63,590 nt of DNA from positions 1-63,590 of the forward strand of contig CAMXWF010000017.1 of the NCBI GenBank assembly GCA_947252645.1, read 5' to 3'. The stretch is from an uncultured Bacteroidia bacterium (GTDB lineage Bacteria > Bacteroidota > Bacteroidia > Bacteroidales > CAJPTX01). Below, piece by piece: positions 58,756 to 63,590 of the stretch. The notes beneath the pieces are model-generated. The model was not told where the DNA came from. It made no database searches and worked only from the letters and a program-made list of their open reading frames with translations. The position numbers and the translations under genes are program-made. The stretch's first letter is position 1; every line of letters starts with the position of its first letter.

Positions 58756-61700
58756 CTAGCGTAGTACGGCGTTGTAGAGCGCATTCATCAGGTTAGCCCT
58801 GACCTTTAGTCGATTGATGAGCGTATTGCTGCTTTCGGGAAAGGTTCTATTCGAGAGAAGGATGAAAAAGAAGTTTTTCGCAGGATCGAGCCACAACACC
58901 GTGCCCGTGTAGCCCGTGTGCCCAAAGCTTGCCGCCGATATGTCGTCGCCGATGATTTGACTACGTGTTACCCTAGGGTTGCGCTTGTCGAAGCCATAGC
59001 CGCGGTAGTTGCCATTCTTGGTGGTAGGGCAACTGGAAAAGAGCGCCACCACTGCGCTATCAAGATAGCGCCTGCCTGCGTAGGTGCCTCCGTTGAGGAG
59101 CATTTGGGCATAGATGGCAAGGTCGTGCGCAGTGCTGAACAGGCCGGCGTGGCCCGATACACCGCCCATCATTGCGCAGACCAAATCTTGGACATAGCCC
59201 TGCACCACCTCCTTGCGTAAAAAAACGTCGTGCTCACTGGGGGCGCAAGCAGCGGCATAGCCGAGGCTCCCTGGGGTAAAGCACGTACGGCGCATACGCA
59301 AAGGCTTATAAAAAAGGCTATCGGCCAGCACATCCAGTCCCTGCTTATGGCGGCGCTCAAGCCATTGCTGGAGGAGAATAAAGCCCCAGTCGCTATACTT
59401 GTAGCCTGGTTCGGGGCGCAGTTTGGTGTGGGCTATGGAGCTAATAATGGAGTCACGCAGCTGGGTGGTGGCATATAGATGGCGCGATACGGGGATGGGG
59501 AAGGCTTCGCACTGGTGGTCGCAATAGTAGCGGGGGGAGAGTACGATGTGCTTAGTCATGTAGCCTAGATAGCCCATATCGACGCAGTATTCTCGAGAAT
59601 ACCGTGGCTGCATGAGGGGGCGCATGGGGTAGAGACAGTCGATGGTCTGCATGTAGAAAGGCAACCATGGGGGCAGCTGGGCCTGGTGAAGAAGGATGTC
59701 GCCAATTTGGAGACTCCCGCAGGGCAGGGAGTCGAGTGCGGGCCAGGCACGGCGTAGGCTATCCTCCAGGGAGAATGTCCCTTGTCCGTAATCATGCATG
59801 ATCACGGGCAGCGTGGCCACAATCTTGGTTAGGGAGGCCAGGTCGTAGCGCGTGGTGTCGCACACCCGAGGTGCTCCAGGCGCATAGGTGGTGCGCCCAA
59901 ACTGCTTGTGGTAGTAGAGCACGCCGCGCGAGCCAGCATAGACCTGCATACCCGGCATGGCCAGACTATCAATAGCGGCAAAAGCGATGGAGTCGGCCCG
60001 CCGCAGGAGCATGCGGTCTAGTCGCATGTCTGCGGGCAGGGTGGTGCTTAGCCGCAAGTCGTTGCGGCCTGGTAGGCCGGTTCCCCGCACAAAGTAAGAC
60101 GGTAGTGCCACGGGAAGCTGGCCCTCAGCCTGGGAGGCCCCCACCACCACTTCTGCCACCCGCCGCTGAGCTGCCCCTGCGAGGCTGTACGAGAGCACCA
60201 CATCAGATAATTGGGGCGTGAGTGGCAAAGCGGACAACGCGTAGGGTACGCCAAACAACAATAGCGAAACACGGGCCTGTCGGAGGCAAGCCTCTATGAC
60301 TGGCATCGCTTTCTTGAGCCCGAACCAATTGCTAGGGCTATAGCCGAAGGCCTGCACGGCCAAAAGAATGTGTTCCTTACCTTGAAGGTAGGCCTGTAGC
60401 TCGGATAAATCTGCCGGGATAGCTTTGGGGTCCACGCTGAAGGGGAGAATCCCAGTGTACGCATTAAGGGCGTATTGGAGGCTATCCTCAGAGCCAAGGA
60501 GGGAAACGTAGCCCACTTTCTCGGGCTCTAGGGAGGTGCTCGGGAGCGTATTGGCCTGTAGCAGCGTGACGCTACCAGTAGCGATCTCATCCCGTAGCGC
60601 AAGATACTCCTCACTGTGGAGGTTAGCTACCAGGTGGGCTGTATCGATCGGGAACACTTTCGGGCCCATGAGATGGTACTTAGCCTGGAGAACACGGGCG
60701 GCGCGCCGAACCACTGCCAGGGAGTCCAGGCCTCCCTCAGGATGACTACGCACCTGCTTAGCCAGCCTAGCAATGGTGGCTTCCACCTGGTCAGGACAAA
60801 GCAGAATATCGTGTCCAGCAGTGTAGGCCTTTACGTTCACCTCTACGGGCTTTAGCCCCTGGGTAGCCCCCTGCATATTGAGGGCATCGCTACAAATAAG
60901 TCCCTGAAAATGTAAGCTATCACGCACAATGGAACCCAGTCCTCTGTAGAGCGAGATGGGCTCCTCGGGGCCAGTGCCAAGGGCAGGTGCGGCCAAATGA
61001 CCCACCATGAGCATGGAAACATCAGAGGCCACAAGCATACGGAAGGGCACCAGGGCCACCGTATCAAGAGCCAACACGGTGCTCTCCACGCGCGGGAGCC
61101 CTTTGTGCGAATCTACATGCGTGTCCCCATGCCCGGGGAAGTGCTTGGCGCAGCTGTAGACTCCATTCTGTTCCAGACCCAGCGAGAAGGCCATCCCATA
61201 CTCTGCCACGGCAGTCGGGAGGTCAGCAAATGCCCGCTGGCCTATCACGGGATTCCGGGGATTGGTGTTCACATCTACTACTGGAGCAAAGTTTATTTGG
61301 ATGCCGAGCTGCCGCATCTGCTGAGCCAGCACCGCCCCAAGTCTGTAACTCAGGGCTGGGTTACCCGTGGCGGTCAAGGCCATGGCCTTCGGATAGCTAA
61401 TCGCATCGTCTATGCGCATACCGAGGCCCCATTCGGCATCAAGAGCCATCAACAGCGGTAGCGTCGCCTTACCCTGAAGACGATTGACCAGTTGGGCTTC
61501 TTGTTGCAGAGACCCCTGGAAAAGTAGCACGCCCCCTATCCCTGCCCTCTCCACGAGTCGCTCGAGCTCCTGAAGATGTTTTTCACCTTGCCGAGGGTAG
61601 GCCCCCACCATCATCGACTGCGCCAGCATGCGTTCGAGGGGCAGCGTCTGCACCACTGAATCGGCCCAATGCGCCGCTGTGCTGTCGGCCCACCAAGGTC

Positions 61701-61812
61701 CACTAGGCACCAAGGCGCGGGGCATCTGTCCCTGCCCGCAGGCAGGCAACAGCAATACGCTTAACGCGTAAAGGGCCACCGCCTTCACGTACTTCAACAT
61801 CTGCTTGCACAT
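58756..61812 (-). CDS. fused GH3 beta-N-acetylglucosaminidase (NagZ-like) and class C beta-lactamase-like serine hydrolase, lipoprotein
   Basis: 1018 residues. The lipoprotein signal ends VLLLPAC (lipidated Cys about 25; the true start may be the Met at 61800). The GH3 domain (about 50-380) shows FAPVVDVNTNPRNPVIGQRA and the NagZ-type loop CAKHFPGHGDTHVDSHKGLP with the His/Asp catalytic pair. A GH3 C-terminal domain follows (about 400-590). The last ~410 residues form a serine hydrolase of the AmpC/PBP fold with SLTK (Ser-x-x-Lys), YSDWG (Tyr-x-Asp/Asn) and HTGYTG. It probably removes GlcNAc from muropeptides and cuts peptide stems at the membrane. This fusion is known in Bacteroidetes. Confidence 0.92.
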   Translation of the reverse strand: MCKQMLKYVKAVALYALSVLLLPACGQGQMPRALVPSGPWWADSTAAHWADSVVQTLPLERMLAQSMMVGAYPRQGEKHLQELERLVERAGIGGVLLFQGSLQQEAQLVNRLQGKATLPLLMALDAEWGLGMRIDDAISYPKAMALTATGNPALSYRLGAVLAQQMRQLGIQINFAPVVDVNTNPRNPVIGQRAFADLPTAVAEYGMAFSLGLEQNGVYSCAKHFPGHGDTHVDSHKGLPRVESTVLALDTVALVPFRMLVASDVSMLMVGHLAAPALGTGPEEPISLYRGLGSIVRDSLHFQGLICSDALNMQGATQGLKPVEVNVKAYTAGHDILLCPDQVEATIARLAKQVRSHPEGGLDSLAVVRRAARVLQAKYHLMGPKVFPIDTAHLVANLHSEEYLALRDEIATGSVTLLQANTLPSTSLEPEKVGYVSLLGSEDSLQYALNAYTGILPFSVDPKAIPADLSELQAYLQGKEHILLAVQAFGYSPSNWFGLKKAMPVIEACLRQARVSLLLFGVPYALSALPLTPQLSDVVLSYSLAGAAQRRVAEVVVGASQAEGQLPVALPSYFVRGTGLPGRNDLRLSTTLPADMRLDRMLLRRADSIAFAAIDSLAMPGMQVYAGSRGVLYYHKQFGRTTYAPGAPRVCDTTRYDLASLTKIVATLPVIMHDYGQGTFSLEDSLRRAWPALDSLPCGSLQIGDILLHQAQLPPWLPFYMQTIDCLYPMRPLMQPRYSREYCVDMGYLGYMTKHIVLSPRYYCDHQCEAFPIPVSRHLYATTQLRDSIISSIAHTKLRPEPGYKYSDWGFILLQQWLERRHKQGLDVLADSLFYKPLRMRRTCFTPGSLGYAAACAPSEHDVFLRKEVVQGYVQDLVCAMMGGVSGHAGLFSTAHDLAIYAQMLLNGGTYAGRRYLDSAVVALFSSCPTTKNGNYRGYGFDKRNPRVTRSQIIGDDISAASFGHTGYTGTVLWLDPAKNFFFILLSNRTFPESSNTLINRLKVRANLMNALYNAVLR

Positions 61813-61875
61813 AGCAACAGCACCAACTCAGAATTAATGGTTAGCTGCGAGTCGGCCAAAAGTGGCTGTGGACAC

Positions 61876-62580
61876 TCACTTATGTGCGCTTTCCATGAAG
61901 CGCAGGGCTTCGAAGAGCGAGGCCTTGTAGCTGCGTCCAATGGGTAGCGCCACGGGACGCCCCATGCGGCGCACAATGGCACTCTCGCCCTCTAAGCGCA
62001 ATACTCGACTCAGGTTCACAATGTAGGAACGATGAATACGCCTAAACATCTGGCTTGGCATTTGGCTCTCGGCCGACTTCATGGTGAAGTGCATGACAAA
62101 GCGGTCGTGCTCAGTGAAAATTCCCACGTAGTTCTCCATGGCTTCTATCCAGATAACATCGCTATAGGCCACTTTGACTAGGGTATCCTCGCGCTTGAGG
62201 TAGAGCTGCTCGTCCATGCTGGCCGAGTGCGACCAACGGAGAGCCTTAGACACCGATTGGTAAAACCGCTCATAGGTGATGGGCTTGAGCAGATAGTCGG
62301 TGGCATCGTAGTCGAAGGCTCGTAAGGCATATTCCTCGCTGCTAGATATAACTACAATCTGCGGATTCCGATCGAGACTGTCAAGAAACTCAAAACCGTC
62401 CATGCCCGGCATCTGGATATCCAGAAAAACCAATCCTATGTCTGGATGGCGCCGGAGGTAATCTATCGCCTTACGAGAGTCTACAAAGACTTCAGAGAAT
62501 ATGAGGGAGTCTGTACGCTCCACATAGCTCCTGAGAATGCGGTGGACTAACCTATCATCGTCTATTACAATACATTTCAT
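61876..62580 (-). CDS. LytTR-type response regulator
   Basis: 234 residues. The receiver domain (about 1-120) has the acidic pocket IDDDR, the phospho-acceptor Asp in LVFLDIQMPGMDGFEF and the lysine in DYLLKPIT. The LytTR DNA-binding domain (about 130-230) has VIWIEAMENYVGIFTEHDRF and MFRRIHRSYIVNLSRVLRLE. It is the usual LytTR/AlgR form that pairs with a membrane kinase of the LytS/His_kinase type, but no kinase gene is present on either side here. It lies between the GH3 fusion gene and the acidic membrane protein gene, with gaps of 63 and 68 bases. Confidence 0.94.
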   Translation of the reverse strand: MKCIVIDDDRLVHRILRSYVERTDSLIFSEVFVDSRKAIDYLRRHPDIGLVFLDIQMPGMDGFEFLDSLDRNPQIVVISSSEEYALRAFDYDATDYLLKPITYERFYQSVSKALRWSHSASMDEQLYLKREDTLVKVAYSDVIWIEAMENYVGIFTEHDRFVMHFTMKSAESQMPSQMFRRIHRSYIVNLSRVLRLEGESAIVRRMGRPVALPIGRSYKASLFEALRFMESAHK

Positions 62581-62648
62581 GGCACTGCTCTACATATCCT
62601 TTATGCGCACGTACAGTGCTGGTGCGCATAGCAGCCCCAAGAATGAGA

Positions 62649-63185
62649 CTAGTCATCGCTATCGGCCAGATCGTCCATGGTATCCTTGGCCCTATCCATC
62701 GCCTCGCTATCGTACACCTGCATCTCCTGCTGACGCAAGTCCTCCACGTCCATGTGACGAGCCTTGGCCATCTCTGCCGGCAGCTCGCTAGAATCGACCA
62801 TTCGGATATGTGACTGCAACTCCTCCTCAAACTCCTCCACGGCCACTTGCGCTTCACTAAGCTGCTCCCCAGGGTCGAGATCTTGCTCCAGCCAACGACT
62901 ATAGACCATCTCCTGACCAAAGTATTTGGCTCGCCAGATAAGCCGCAAACGTCCCTCGCGATCCTCAAGCTCCACCATCTGGCTACTGGGTGATCGGTAA
63001 AGCATCACATGCTTACCATGCGCTGTCACCAGACCTTCACCACTATAGCAATAGGCGTTGAGCACGGCTAGCAGCGTGTCGTAGCGCTGCCAGCGTATAC
63101 GAGGCCCCCACACACGGCGGTAGAATACACTGGCCAACAACCCCAATAAAACAACTACCAGTACGACTACAAAGCTCAGTATCAT
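62649..63185 (-). CDS. membrane-anchored acidic protein of unknown function
   Basis: 178 residues. One N-terminal membrane helix (about 2-22, SFVVVLVVVLLGLLASVFYR) is followed by a compact domain (about 30-105: RYDTLLAVLNAYCYSGEGLV, VMLYRSPSSQMVELEDREGR, LRLIWRAKYFGQEMVYSRWL). A strongly acidic helical tail follows (about 105-178: EEFEEELQSHIR, AMDRAKDTMDDLADSDD). I do not recognise the family. It leads a possible three-gene run with the LytTR regulator and the GH3 fusion gene. Confidence 0.7.
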   Translation of the reverse strand: MILSFVVVLVVVLLGLLASVFYRRVWGPRIRWQRYDTLLAVLNAYCYSGEGLVTAHGKHVMLYRSPSSQMVELEDREGRLRLIWRAKYFGQEMVYSRWLEQDLDPGEQLSEAQVAVEEFEEELQSHIRMVDSSELPAEMAKARHMDVEDLRQQEMQVYDSEAMDRAKDTMDDLADSDD

Positions 63186-63211
63186 TTATGCGCATAGCGT
63201 TCAACACAGTG

Positions 63212-63219
63212 CGAAGTTA
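63212..63219 (-). promoter_or_regulatory. candidate -7 box (TAACTTCG)
   Basis: One base from TAnnTTTG, 27 bases before the start of the acidic membrane protein gene. Confidence 0.4.
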
Positions 63220-63392
63220 CAAATTTATTCCTTAGCTGGGCATACACTCTGAATCCGTCCAACCAGAGGTGGGCGCAGGATTCTTCCACGCGAAGGATCT
63301 GCTACGGCACGGCATCGCAACCCTGTCCTAGAAGGCCACACGCATCACTGACTTTAAGCTCTGGACTAGGAAACCGTACAGCAGCACACTCG

Positions 63393-63413
63393 AAGAGTCT
63401 TCGCTAGACTCTT
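63393..63413. other. 8-bp perfect hairpin in repeat copy C
   Basis: AAGAGTCT and AGACTCTT pair perfectly around TCGCT. The loop carries the conserved AGCGA of the dispersed repeat on the minus strand. No T-run follows, so it is not called a terminator. Confidence 0.5.
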
Positions 63414-63443
63414 GGAATATGCGGCAGTTGGAACGGCAAGGGT
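63399..63443 (-). repeat. 45-bp dispersed intergenic repeat, copy C
   Basis: Its reverse complement begins ACCCTTGCCGTTCC and ends GTCTAGCGAAG, matching copies A (4363-4407) and B (32744-32788) with small shifts. Confidence 0.6.
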
Positions 63444-63458
63444 ATGAAGCAAATCTTC

Positions 63459-63590
63459 TTCCTCTCCCCCTCCGCCTGAGGCGTGCTCCCCGGGGCAGGC
63501 CCTGCCCCCCGCCGGGGCGGGGGGTAGGGGGCCGATTAGAGCACGGTGACGTTGCCGCGGAGGTCGAACTGGGCGCCGTCGAAGAACTCG
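63459..63590 (-). repeat. right copy of the terminal inverted repeat
   Basis: Reverse complement of bases 1-134 with few differences, including a shorter C/G run (6 versus 9). See the left copy. Confidence 0.85.
63536..63590 (-). CDS. 3' end of an unidentified gene (partial, cut by the right edge)
   Basis: The minus strand encodes the same last 17 residues as the left edge (ending G-N-V-T-V-L) and stops with TAA at 63536-63538. The two edges therefore belong to two members of one gene family, or to one gene seen twice by the assembler. Confidence 0.5.
   Translation of the reverse strand, partial: EFFDGAQFDLRGNVTVL

Larger units (their letters stand above)
63186..63535. other. 350-bp right-end intergenic region
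   Basis: It holds a -7-like box (63212-63219), copy C of the dispersed repeat with its hairpin (63393-63413) and the start of the terminal inverted repeat. No gene is supported. Confidence 0.5.

Noticed and set aside
1..63590. tRNA, rRNA, CRISPR arrays and intact insertion sequences
   Set aside because: Gaps were read for T-arm signatures, repeated spacers and transposase motifs, and none was convincing. A tRNAscan or CRISPR-finder run would be more sensitive.

Overview
The window looks like a complete contig from a high-GC member of Bacteroidales, most like a Porphyromonas-type organism. This is inferred from the gene families: a GLPGLI protein beside a TonB-receptor-like protein, a DUF4835/PorD protein, a type IX secretion (T9SS) C-terminal sorting domain, a BspA-like leucine-rich-repeat protein, DUF4491, the OstA-like protein and the paired SurA/PpiC chaperones. 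Promoters match the Bacteroidetes pattern (TAnnTTTG at -7, sometimes TTG about 20 nt upstream). The two ends are inverted copies of the same ~130 bp: the last 17 codons of an unidentified gene plus a GC-rich hairpin. This suggests that assembly stopped at a repeated gene.

Layout. 0.3-5.3 kb: outer-membrane receptor, GLPGLI protein, secreted mini-protein and a PorT-like barrel, all on the minus strand. 5.7-9.8 kb: methylmalonyl-CoA mutase mutA-mutB (plus). 9.9-24.8 kb: a long minus-strand block holding glycosyltransferase-rpoE-rsmG, mrp-nfu-glucosaminidase, queC/queE behind fabI, recN, porD-like, a repeat lipoprotein and an AsmA protein. 25.1-32.6 kb: guaB followed by an envelope-biogenesis operon (two PPIases, a lipoprotein, OstA-like). 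33.0-34.3 kb: a clearly broken chemoreceptor-like gene. 34.4-43.1 kb (plus): nadC-nadA, an AMP-forming acyl ligase, a YbaK-type deacylase, an unknown protein, a sigma-54 activator, lptE, a TPR-like protein and secG.

42.6-48.2 kb is the most rearranged part. secG occurs twice, 2,806 bp apart. Between the copies lie a T9SS-exported BspA-like protein with a 140-bp tandem duplication of its own 5' end and a 3' fragment of comB. An intact comB lies beyond the second secG, after an AT-richer SIMPL gene. The layout fits a segmental duplication through a 10-bp microhomology, followed by different insertions in each copy.

48.5-63.2 kb: a lytic transglycosylase, DUF3467, MerR and CapA proteins, two M23 endopeptidases, a HAMP sensor-TrkH-DUF4491-DUF4491 potassium cluster, pdxK, kpsF, a NagZ/beta-lactamase fusion lipoprotein, a LytTR response regulator and a membrane-anchored acidic protein. 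Much of the window serves the cell envelope: peptidoglycan remodelling and recycling, LPS/Kdo supply, outer-membrane protein folding and T9SS. No rRNA, tRNA, CRISPR array or intact insertion sequence was recognised.
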